This document shows, in pieces, positions 8,089 through 18,700 of a stretch of 37,045 bases of DNA. A model generated the notes under the pieces. That model was not told the origin of the DNA. It was given only the letters and a program-made list of their open reading frames with translations, and did not search any database. Each line of letters starts with the position of its first letter. Within the stretch, counting starts at the first letter, position 1. Source of the stretch: Secundilactobacillus collinoides DSM 20515 = JCM 1123 (GTDB taxonomy: Bacteria; Bacillota; Bacilli; Lactobacillales; Lactobacillaceae); the NCBI RefSeq assembly GCF_001435975.1, contig NZ_AYYR01000124.1, positions 5,747 to 42,791 on the forward strand. The letters run 5' to 3'. The translations under genes were made by a program, and so were the position numbers.

Positions 8089-8250
8089 TATACTGATTGG
8101 TAGAGTCTTCAGTACATATTGTTTAGGAAAGGCTTCATCAGCACAACTGTGTTGGTTCAAAAAAACTAGGAGTCAAAATGACTGCGGCGGACGGTCTTGT
8201 GAGAGGGACCGGCCGCACAGTGCGTTTTGCGAGAGTAAAAGGGGTGCACC
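8089..8250 (+). promoter_or_regulatory. Leader region of the polyprenyl synthase gene
   Basis: A -10-like TATACT at 8089-8094 has no clear -35. The leader that would follow contains an ORF start (ATG 8178) with a good ribosome binding site (AGGAG, 5 nt spacing). Its coding sequence runs 70 codons and overlaps the synthase gene out of frame to 8390. A GC-rich hairpin (about 8182-8215, arms CGGTC...GACCG and GCGGC...GCCGC) covers its first codons. The overlap and hairpin suggest translational control, but the peptide has no known family. The stretch 7943-8088 shows nothing I can name. Confidence 0.3.
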
Positions 8251-9228
8251 ATGGTCCACAAACTTTGGCGCCAGTATCCACAGGTGCAAAAAGAATTAAC
8301 ACAATTACAACCGTACCTATTAAAAGCAATCAAGCTGCCGAATCAGCGCATTCACGTGAAAATTACCCAACTGCTGTCAGCTGGGGGTAAGCTGCTGCGG
8401 CCGGGATTCTTCTATTTATTTAGCGAGTTTGGTGATCATCGGGATGAAACGCAATTGCGCGCCGGGGCCGCAGCACTGGAGCTGTTACACGTGGCCACGC
8501 TGATTCACGATGACGTGATCGACCGTTCACCATTGCGACGCGGTGTTGCTACGATTCAAACGGATTACGGCCAGCGTAATGCGATTTACGCGGGCGATTA
8601 TTTATTTACGGTCTATTTTAATGAAGTGTTGAAGGCTTCATCGAACCACGATGTTTTGCAGTTGCAGATTGACAGCATGCAAGCCATTTTAACTGGTGAG
8701 CTGGATCAAATGAACCTCAACTATCGGTTAGACGTGTCGGAGGAAGAATACTTCAACGAAATCAAGGGCAAGACCGCCGAGTTGTTTAAACTCAGTTGTC
8801 ACCAGGGGACAACGTTGGCTGGTGCGTCACAGGAGGTCGTTGATCTGAGTGGCCAGATTGGGCTCACGATTGGTCAGGCGTATCAGATTATTGACGATAT
8901 TTTGGACTACGATGGTGACTCAACGCGGACCAAAAAACCGGTTTTGGAGGACCTGAAATCGGGCGTTTACTCACTGCCGCTGATTTTGGCACTGCAACAG
9001 GCACCGAAGGCTTTCAAGGCACTGTTAGCGAAGAAGCAGGACATGACCGATGATGACGTCCGTGAGGTGCAGCGACTGGTGATTGAAAACCACGGCGTTG
9101 AGTTGGCAAAGGATCGAGCAGCGGATTACACAAACCGCGCACTGAAACTGATTGGCCAATTGCCGGATCAGCCGGTTAGACAGAATATTGAGCAGCTGAC
9201 ACGGTGGTTGTTGACTAGAAACCAGTAG
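8251..9228 (+). CDS. Polyprenyl diphosphate synthase (trans-prenyltransferase)
   Basis: The 325-residue protein condenses isopentenyl diphosphate with an allylic diphosphate to make a long-chain trans-polyprenyl diphosphate. GKLLRP (residues 46-51), the first aspartate-rich motif DDVID (87-91) followed by RSPLRRG, and the second motif DDILD (215-219) are all present, with KGKTAELF between them. In lactobacilli such enzymes usually supply the menaquinone side chain (heptaprenyl/octaprenyl type). No menaquinone or cytochrome gene is in the window, so chain length and pathway are inferred. AAGGGG lies 8 nt before the ATG. Confidence 0.92.
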   Translation: MVHKLWRQYPQVQKELTQLQPYLLKAIKLPNQRIHVKITQLLSAGGKLLRPGFFYLFSEFGDHRDETQLRAGAAALELLHVATLIHDDVIDRSPLRRGVATIQTDYGQRNAIYAGDYLFTVYFNEVLKASSNHDVLQLQIDSMQAILTGELDQMNLNYRLDVSEEEYFNEIKGKTAELFKLSCHQGTTLAGASQEVVDLSGQIGLTIGQAYQIIDDILDYDGDSTRTKKPVLEDLKSGVYSLPLILALQQAPKAFKALLAKKQDMTDDDVREVQRLVIENHGVELAKDRAADYTNRALKLIGQLPDQPVRQNIEQLTRWLLTRNQ

Positions 9229-9353
9229 CTGCTAGCGCGTGTAGCTATTAATTAAGGTGCGAAATTCAGTTTGGCTGAGCTGTTTTTTGGATAAAAAAAA
9301 CGCATTTTTGAATCAGTCCAAACGGAACCAGACACAAGAACAAGCATATTGAA

Positions 9354-9383
9354 AGATCAGTGTTATTGCACCGACCTTTTTTT
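9354..9383 (+). terminator. Probable terminator of the polyprenyl synthase gene
   Basis: AGATCAGTG pairs with CACCGACCT with two A-C mismatches around a 6-nt loop and runs into seven T. Confidence 0.55.
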
Positions 9384-9551
9384 GTCCTCTCACAATGATT
9401 ACTTACTTATTCATAAGGGGGGGCGTCCAATGGCTTGCATCAAAAGGCAGCATTTATTTCTAGTTTTCGAGGGTTTTTGTTATTGAATCTTAGTTTAACC
9501 AGCCTTAGTTTTAATGTTCACAGCGTGCCCAACATATTTAAGGTATATGTG

Positions 9552-9580
9552 TTGGAAGTTTAATGAAAGGGCTTTATAAT
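9552..9580 (+). promoter_or_regulatory. Promoter of the giant adhesin gene
   Basis: TTGGAA (9552-9557), a 17-nt spacer and a perfect TATAAT (9575-9580). The transcript would have a 5' untranslated region of about 180 nt. Confidence 0.65.
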
Positions 9581-9590
9581 GGTCTCAGAA

Positions 9591-9620
9591 GCTCTAATTG
9601 ATGTTTTAGTTAATTAGAGC
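9591..9620 (+). promoter_or_regulatory. 5' hairpin of the adhesin mRNA
   Basis: GCTCTAATT pairs perfectly with AATTAGAGC around a 12-nt loop, a few bases after the predicted transcription start. It is not followed by a T-run, so a role in mRNA stability is more likely than termination (inference). Confidence 0.5.
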
Positions 9621-9767
9621 GATTTATTATTATAAGTAACTATAGGTTATTAATTAAAGTAGGTAATGATAAAGGATTAGAACTGGGGTTTCTGATATTG
9701 GGTAGTTAATAGCCTTGATAACTGCCAATGTCAACCAGTTATTATTTAAATTGGGGGACTAGGCAAT

Positions 9768-12700
9768 ATGACGACAAAATTAAAGGAAAAATCGCGGACA
9801 AAGCTCATCCGTGATGAAGGACAACGGCGAACACACTACAAAATGTACAAGGCAGGAAAGCACTGGGCATACGTTGGCATTTCGATTTTTACATTTGGCG
9901 TCGGGGTTTTAATAAGCAACACGACCATTTATGCGGCAGCAACGACCTCGAATTCAGGCGCCGATACAAGTGCGACGTCGACCAGTGAGGCTTTACAGGA
10001 TCAAAAGTCAGTGACGCTTGCCGAAGCAACAGCGGCAAGCTCTGATACGGCAAGTGCGACTGCAGATAGCACCGGTACGACCGATGCATCTGATAGCAGC
10101 GATGAAGATAGCACTACCGACAATGGTACTGTGGCTTCTCCGGTAACAAACGAGACGAAAACTAACACTAACAGTAATGATTCAACTTTGAGCGGCAATG
10201 AAGTGACCGGATCCTCTTCTGAGTCACAAACTAATGCGCCCACAGACACACCGGCATCTAGTGCGGTTGAGAAAAATGGTTCGACAACACCCTCAACCGA
10301 TACACAAAACAACGGCGAAACAACGTTGCTAAAAACAGACACCGATAATCCCGGTTCTGAAAGTACAGAAAACGAAAGTACAGAAAACGAAAGTACAGAA
10401 AACAAAAGTACAGAAAACGAAAGTACAGAAAACAAAAGTGCACAAAACGAAAACGAACAGGCCGAGAGCACGGAAACTGATGACACCAGTTCGAACGCAA
10501 CTATTTTGGCAGCCTCTGGTTCAGTTTCCGATGAAACTACTGGGACTTTGCGGACCAATTCAGATAGCGAAGCCGGGCAAGTCGCTAGTATTTTAGCGGA
10601 ACTCCCAACTGGAACTAGCGCGCAAACATTGGCTGATGGCACTATTTCGTTTTCACTGCCGGCGGGCATTTCTGCGGATACGCTGACACAGGCGAAAACG
10701 ATTTTAGCCGGCAGCGACCTTAAAAAGATACAGATCACTGCAGTTCAGGCGGAAACGGTAAGCGATTCTACGGTGACTCAAACCGTTGCGATGACACTGA
10801 ATCAGGCAATTCTGGCGAACTATACACCGACTATGAGTGCTGCTGATTTCTTGAAAATGGATATTGAAAATTATTCCGATGCCACGGGTACGAATGGCTC
10901 TTATTCTTGGTTGAACTGGAACAATACTGCAATCTCGACTTATTTTGCGGATGACAGAGCAACTGAAAAGGCTGCTTTTATTAGCGATTTGACTAAGATG
11001 GCATCCGATGATAATTTTAGCAACTATTTTACAGTTACCGATGATGGTACGAATGCGGGCGGTTACAGTTATGCGTTAACTGCTGCAGGCGTTGCTGCGT
11101 TGAACAGTTCGCTGGCAACGACAACAAATAATGCCTATCAGGTTTCGTTTGCGAGTGGCGCGAACACTGGGAATCTTTATATTCAGTTTCAGATGACGAT
11201 TACACCAGTATCAAAAGTATATGATGGTGATCCAGTGACGGATGATCTAAATAGTTTGGTAACAAAAATGCGTTATTATAATCCTAATGAGACAGAGAAG
11301 ACAGTAATGTCGAATTATACGTTACCTATGCCATTTTTTCAGCTTGGTGATTTTACGGGTACTACAGGAGATGCCGCCGTGGGCACATATACACGGGCTT
11401 TGGCCAGGGGAAATGACATTGGCCTCGACTATATTAATCTTAAATTCATAGATGAATTGTCAGACGCTATCAACCCCAAACCGGATTTTAGTTATGTAAA
11501 AGCGACTTACACGATTACCAAACGGGCAGCAACAGTAACACCAGTCATCACGGCTGTTTCGACCTCAGGTGTCCCAACCGTGTCCCTTTCTTATACGGTG
11601 AGCGATGCCTCAACTTTAACAGCCAATGCCGTTCTGCCAACGGCTATTACGCTATCAGCAGATGACTACACAGTATCCAATGCCAATAACGTCATGACAG
11701 TCACACTTACGGATGATGGAATTACGGCAATCAATACTGCCAATCCGAATTACAATATCACTGCGGTTACGGGCACTGCAGCCACTGCGACTACGACGAT
11801 TCAATATGTCGATGAAGACGAGAACAATATCGTTTTGTCTCAAGCAACTAAAACGTTGACGGGTTTAGCAAGCGATACCTCGACTGCGACCTACACGCCT
11901 TCGATGGCGTGGGATACGGGCGGCCTATACAAACTCGCAGACGACCAGGCAACGACAATTCAATATCAGCCTGGGAAAACCCAAACGCTACAAATCAAGG
12001 TTGCCCACTACACTGAACAGGTGACAGTCAGTGTGACGGACACTAATGGCAATCAGCTAAGAGCTGATCAGATTGTTACTTTAAACCCGGCTTCTGACGT
12101 TGATGGGATATCAACGATCAATGTCAGTGTTGACGGGTATTCAACTTCGCAATTGAGCTCTGCCACAATCACCTACGCCGGTAATGAACACAACAAATCT
12201 GGCAATGGTAAAGCAACGTTCACGGTTGATAAAAACGCAAAAACTATCGATATGGTTGTGACGGATCTTAATGGCACGCAAACTTATGAGTATGAGATGT
12301 CGGGTGTCACACCCGATTATTTGACTCAAATCATTGGCGGCGCTGGTAATCTGCTTGATTTTGGAACTGCATCAACTATTGGCCAGTATGCCGAAACGAA
12401 TTTCTTGTCTTATGCCTCAATTAACGTCACCTACTTTGCTAAAGCGAGCGCACAGGTGACTTACGTTGACGATGATACTAAAGATGCGGCTGGCAATAGC
12501 CTGTTGTTAAGCAGCTTAACGCAGACGGTCACGGGCTATGACGATGGGCCGGCACAGACTGTTGCCTTGGCGATTCCTGATGGTTACGTCTTGGCCGATA
12601 CCCAAGGCAACAATATTGATGTTGTTGATAATGTGGCATACTACACGGGGACATTGATCAGTACGGGAGATTCCGATAACGGGATCGTTCATTTAAAACA

Positions 12701-15700
12701 TGCAACTACGGCCTATGACACACCGAAAAGTGATGCAGATATTCCAGCTGATATCACTAATAAATCAGATGTCGAAAAAACGATAACGCGGACGATCACG
12801 TATACGCTAGCAGATGGCAGTTTAGCAGCGGCGACCCATACCGATGCTGTCACCTATGCACGTTCGTTTACCTATGATGACATTACGGACACGGCTGTTT
12901 CCTTTGGAGATTGGGAAGTCGTCGATGGCCATGCCTATTTTAAACAAATTACTACGCCCGATGTTGCTGGCTATACTGCAAACGAAACGCAAATTGCTGC
13001 GACAACGGTCACAGCTGACACAGCATCGGCTACGATTGCAGTTACCTATACACCGAATACGGACACGGCCGTCAATATCACCTTTTTCGATGATACAGAT
13101 AATTTAGCACTGCCTAGTGCCAATGATTTTTCATTGTATGGGACAACGGCAACCACATTGGACCATGAGGCAGTCACATTGCCAGTAAATTATATCTTAG
13201 CAAGTATACAATCTGACTCGAAGATCAGTGCAAACAATGGGGTGGCTTATTACTCTGGCGTTGTCAGTGCCGGCTCTGCAGATGATGCAGTTGTCCATCT
13301 GGTTCATCAAACAGCTGACATTGATCCGACTACGGTGCAAGATATTCCAAGTGCAATTCAAAATCTCAGCGCGGTTGAAAAAACAGTGACTCGAACGATT
13401 GACTATGTAACAACAGATGGCAGTCAGGCGCCAGCTGCAAAAACGGATACAGTAACGTTTGTCGCTTCGTTTACCTACGACTACGTCACTAATCTGGCGT
13501 CAAATATTTCAGCGTTTAAAGTATTGGGTACTGATGACACCTCAGTTGATTTAAGCGCATTCCCAACACCAACGATGCCCGGGTACACCGCTGATGTACT
13601 ACAGATTTCGGCAGCTGGAATCACTGCCGATTCGGATAGTACGAATCAAACAGTGACCTACACACCAAACACGGATACAACAGCAACGGTCAGCTTTTAT
13701 GACGCCACATCTAAGGCACCGCTAGCTAGCGGTAATAATGTTGTGTTATCGGGAACCACGGGGCAACAGGTTGCCACCAACAATGTCATTACCATTCCAA
13801 CAGGTTATGTCCTTGATGCCGACACGCTTTCTAATAACGTTACGTTGGATGATGGGGTCGTCACATACACTGGTAAATTAAGTGCAGATAACAGTGATGA
13901 TGCCGTTATCTATCTGAACCATGCGACTGTCAATTACGACCCAACTCAAGGTGACGCAATTCCAGCCGGGTTGATGAATGTAACGGATGTTGAAAAAACA
14001 ACCACAAGAACGATTACCTATACGTTTTCAAACGGTGTGGCAGCCGGCGCAACGCACACAGATACCGTGACGTACGCGAGAGCATTTACCTATGACGAAG
14101 TTACCAAAACGGCCACTGCGACAGGTGACTGGCAAGTGATTTCCGGTACCGCTGATTTTCTTGCAGTCTATAGTCCGTTGGGTGCTGGGTACCATTTGCA
14201 AGATTCAAATCAGAGTATTATTTCAGAAGAAACAATTGGGTCGGATGCCGACGCTAAAAATGAAACAATTGACGTCATCTACGAGCCTAATACGGATACA
14301 CCGGCAACCATCACCTTCTTTGATGACACAACTGGTCAGGCACTGGCTGAGGAGACGTCTCTTACAAGTAGAGGGACAACTGGAGAACAGGCATCTGTCA
14401 CGATCGTGATTCCGCAAAATTTTGCGCTTGGTACGCAAACGGACAGCAATATCAAGGTTATCGATGGTGTCCCGACCTATGTTGGCACGTATAGCACGAA
14501 CACAAGTGACGATGCGACAGTCCATTTAATCCACGCCACGACTTCAATCGCTGTGACAGATTCGTTGCCGACCGATTTGCAAAACACGAATGACGTTTCT
14601 AAAACTGTCACGCGAACAATTATTTACACATTGGCGGATGGTACAACTATGGCACCCGCCAAAACAGATAGTGCAACACTGCGACGATCATTCACCTATG
14701 ACCTGGTCACAAAGACTGCAAGTGAGTTTGGTGAGTGGACTGTCACGTCTGGTGAGGTGACGTTTGATGAAGTAACTTCCCCAGAAGTGGCGGGCTATTC
14801 GTTGTCTGATGCGAATCAAGCGACCATCAGCAGTGAAACAATCACCGGCGATAGCGTCAGTGGCACAATCAATGTTAGTTACGTGCCGAATAACGATACA
14901 ACGGCTATAATCAGTTTTTACGATGATACGACAGACAATTATTTACCAAAAGATGACAATTTGACAGTCACTGGCACCACGGGCACTAGTGGCACGATCG
15001 ACCAGACGGCTTCAGATACGATAAACATTCCAACCGGTTATCAGATTGTGGACAGTTCAGCCAATACGAATGTGTTGATCAGTAACGGCGTCGCAACCTA
15101 CACGGGTGCCTTGAGTGCTGATGAGACTGATAATGCCGTTTTGCATCTGACGCATATGACAGTTCCGCAAGCGGCACCGGAAAATACGACTGACCTGCCG
15201 ACCAATTTGACGAATCCCACTGATGTGATTCGCACGATCACCCGAACAATTACCTATTCGTTGCAAAATGGCACTACTGCGGCCCCAACACGGACGGACA
15301 CGTTGACTTTTTCACGGTCATACGATCTTGATGAAGTGACGAACACTGCCGTCAACCTCGGTGCTTGGGTACTTGTGGACTCGAACGCTACCCAATTTGG
15401 TGATGTTATCAGTCCAACCATTGCTGGTTACACGCTCACTGATGCAAGTCAGGCAACGGTGGCAGGGAATTCTGCAGTAACAGCTGATACAGCAGATAGT
15501 ACTGTCAATGTGTCGTATACAGCTGATGTCCACACTCCGATTACAATTAGTTTCTTTGACGATGACAGTGATGTTGCGTTGACAACAAAGACAACTATTA
15601 CCGGGACAACGGATAATATCGCCATCCTTGCAGGCATTAAGATTCCGGATGATTACAACTATGCAGCAACGCAAACTAGTTCCTACGTATCACTTGCGGC

Positions 15701-18700
15701 TGATGGCAGCGTGACCTATCAGGGGAGTTATTTCGCCAATGGTGGCGGGGATGCAGTGATCCATTTAACACATCAATCGGTTGTTGTGGATCCAACATCG
15801 ACGGATGGCACCTTACCGGACGCGTTGACCAATGTGGCTGACGTAAAATCAACGGTTACCCAAACAATCAACTACCAAAATGCATCCGGTCAAACCATGG
15901 CCGATTCAAACACTCAAAGTGTCACTTTTGAACGCAGTTTCACCTACGATTTAGTGACGCATACCGCAAGTGAATTTGGTGATTGGACAGCTATCAAGGG
16001 TACTGCAAACTTTACAGCGGTGGATAGTCCGAACATCGCTGGCTATACCGCAGCAACAACAAGTGTTAGTGAAGTCACCGTTGTTGCTGGTACGCCTGAC
16101 GTTGATATCACCGTTTACTACCTTGGCAATACGGATACGAAGGCCACGATCAGTTTCTATGATGAGACGTCAAAGGTTGCATTACCCAACAATTTTGACA
16201 TTACAAAAGTAGGGACAACCGACCAGGGGGCTAACGATACAAGCATTACCATCCCAACGGGGTATAAGCTTGTCCCTGGTCAAAACGGCACAAAACTTTC
16301 CGTTTCTGCGGATGGAACGACTGCAACATACACGGGCACTATGGCAGCTGATGGTTCGGATGATTTAGTCGTCTATCTTGTCCACGATGATCAACAGATT
16401 CAGGTGACAAGTCTTAATGATTTGCCAACGGATTTAGCAAATCCAGAGACTGTCGAAAAAACAGTGACCAGAACGATCACTTACACTACCCCCAACACAG
16501 TGACTACGCCTGAGACGCAAGTCGATTCAATCACGTTTATCGCACCGTCGTTCACATACGATCCAATCACAAAACTGGCCAGTGATATTAGTGATATTGG
16601 CAGTTGGTTTGCGATTGGTAACGCTGAATTTTCTGCGGTTACCGTGCCAACATTAACGGGATATACGCCAACAATTACGAATCTGACTAATTCAGATACT
16701 GCGTTGAATCAGATTCCAGCCATTTCGGTAACTGCGGGTACTGATAATCTCAATTATGAGGTGTCCTACCAGGCTGATTCTCAAACAGCAACTGTCAGCT
16801 TCTACGATGATACTGAAGGAAAGACTTTGGCCGACAGTTACAATATTGAAAAGTCGGGTAAGACGGGTGAGACCGCAACTGACGCGTCAATTACGATTCC
16901 GGCTGGATACACGTTGTCGACTAAGCAAACGGGTCCAAATATTAGCCCGCTGGCTGGTGGCGGGGTCGTATACTCAGGTACACTGAGCCCGAATGGCAGT
17001 GATGACGCCGTGGTCCACTTAATTCATTTCACACAACAGTTTACCCCGAAAAGCAACACTGATATTCCGACTGGTATTACGAATTTAACTGACGTTGAAC
17101 GGACGATTACGAGAACGATAACTTATACATTGCCGAGTGGTCTTTCAGCAGCGCCAACGGTGACCCAAACGCTGTCCTATCTTCGTGATTTCACTTACGA
17201 CTATGTAACCAATACTGCAAGTAACCTGGGTACCTGGCGGGAAGTCGACAATGCAACGGGCTTTGATTCAGTTGGTAGTCCTAGTGTTTCAGGATATTCG
17301 CTTGCGGATGCCAACCAGACAATGATTAACACAGTAACGGTGAGTGACCCGACAACGGTGGCATCGGCTCATCAAACAATCAGTGTTGATTATGTTGCAG
17401 ATACGGTTTCAGCTACGATCCGTTTTTATGACGATACGGATGATGTGTTCCTGCCAACTGACCAAAACCAAATTCTCGAAGGGCAAACGGCGCAGGTTGG
17501 ACAAGCAGACACAATAAACGTGCCTGCAGGTTACCAACTGGATACAACGCACCTCGACAATAATATTGAGGCGGATGGCGCATACTCCGGCACCTTCAGT
17601 CCGGATAACAGTGATGATGCCATTGTGTATCTTGTTCATAAAACTGAATCTTTCGAGGCCAATCAGACGCTTCCGATAGGGTTAGTCAACAAAGATGACG
17701 TTGAAAAAACGTTCACTAGAGTTATCACCTATACGTTGCCCGATGGTACTGAAGCCGCAGCACCGCATTCCGATACGGTCACTTTTACCCGTTCGTTTAC
17801 GTATGATGAAGTCACAAACGAGGCTTTTGATTATGGTGATTGGGTTGATTCAAATGGTTCAGCAACGGCAACTCTTGATGCTGTGACACCGCCGACAATT
17901 AATGGCTATGTCCTTGCGGCGAACTCGCCAGTTGCCTCATTGCAGACGATCCAGGCTGATTCGTTCGGTGACGCGCAATATATCGAAACAATTGCCGTTA
18001 TCTATGATGCGACAACACAAACGGCGACAATCACTTTCTATGATGATACGACCGGTACGCAATTGACGAACGAAACGACCACGACCGGTGATATGGGCAC
18101 CAAAGGATCCTCAATTATTTCAATTCCAAGTGGGTATACTCTGGCCGCTTTTCAGCCAAATTCAAACGTCACGGTTCAAGCCGGTGTTGTGCGTTACACG
18201 GGGACCTTCAGTACCAGCAAGCTTGATGACGCGGTCGTTCATTTAGTTCACCAAACAATATCCGTCGATCCACTGGCAGTTAATGCCTTACCGGCGGACT
18301 TGATTAACACAAACGATGTCAAAAGAACTGTTACGCAAACGATCAACTATGCCTTAAATGATTCTGGTACCAGTACCGTTTTAGCTCCGGCCGATACTCA
18401 AAGCGTCACGTTTTTCCGCTCATTTACGTATGATTTGGTCACGCACCTGGCAGCCGCCACGGGTGAATGGGCAGCAATTTCCGGCGCCGATAGCAGCTTC
18501 ACGTCAGTGACAAGTCCAGTTCTTCCAGGCTATACGCTAAATGATGCCGCTCAAAGCACGATTGCCGGCAGCAGCGTAACTGCTGAGGCAGACAACAATG
18601 TCATCACGGTGCGCTATAATGCCAATCAGAACACGCCGTTAACGGTCACTTATTACGATGACACCAGTAAAATCGCACTGGCTGGGAACTTTGATTCCAT

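Noticed and set aside
8178-8390. Independent 70-residue protein gene
   Set aside because: It overlaps the polyprenyl synthase gene by 140 bp out of frame and has no known family; kept only as a possible leader ORF.
10001-10738. 245-codon antisense ORF and many other open frames inside the adhesin gene
   Set aside because: They mirror the biased Ser/Thr/Asp/Glu composition of the adhesin and have no start signals.
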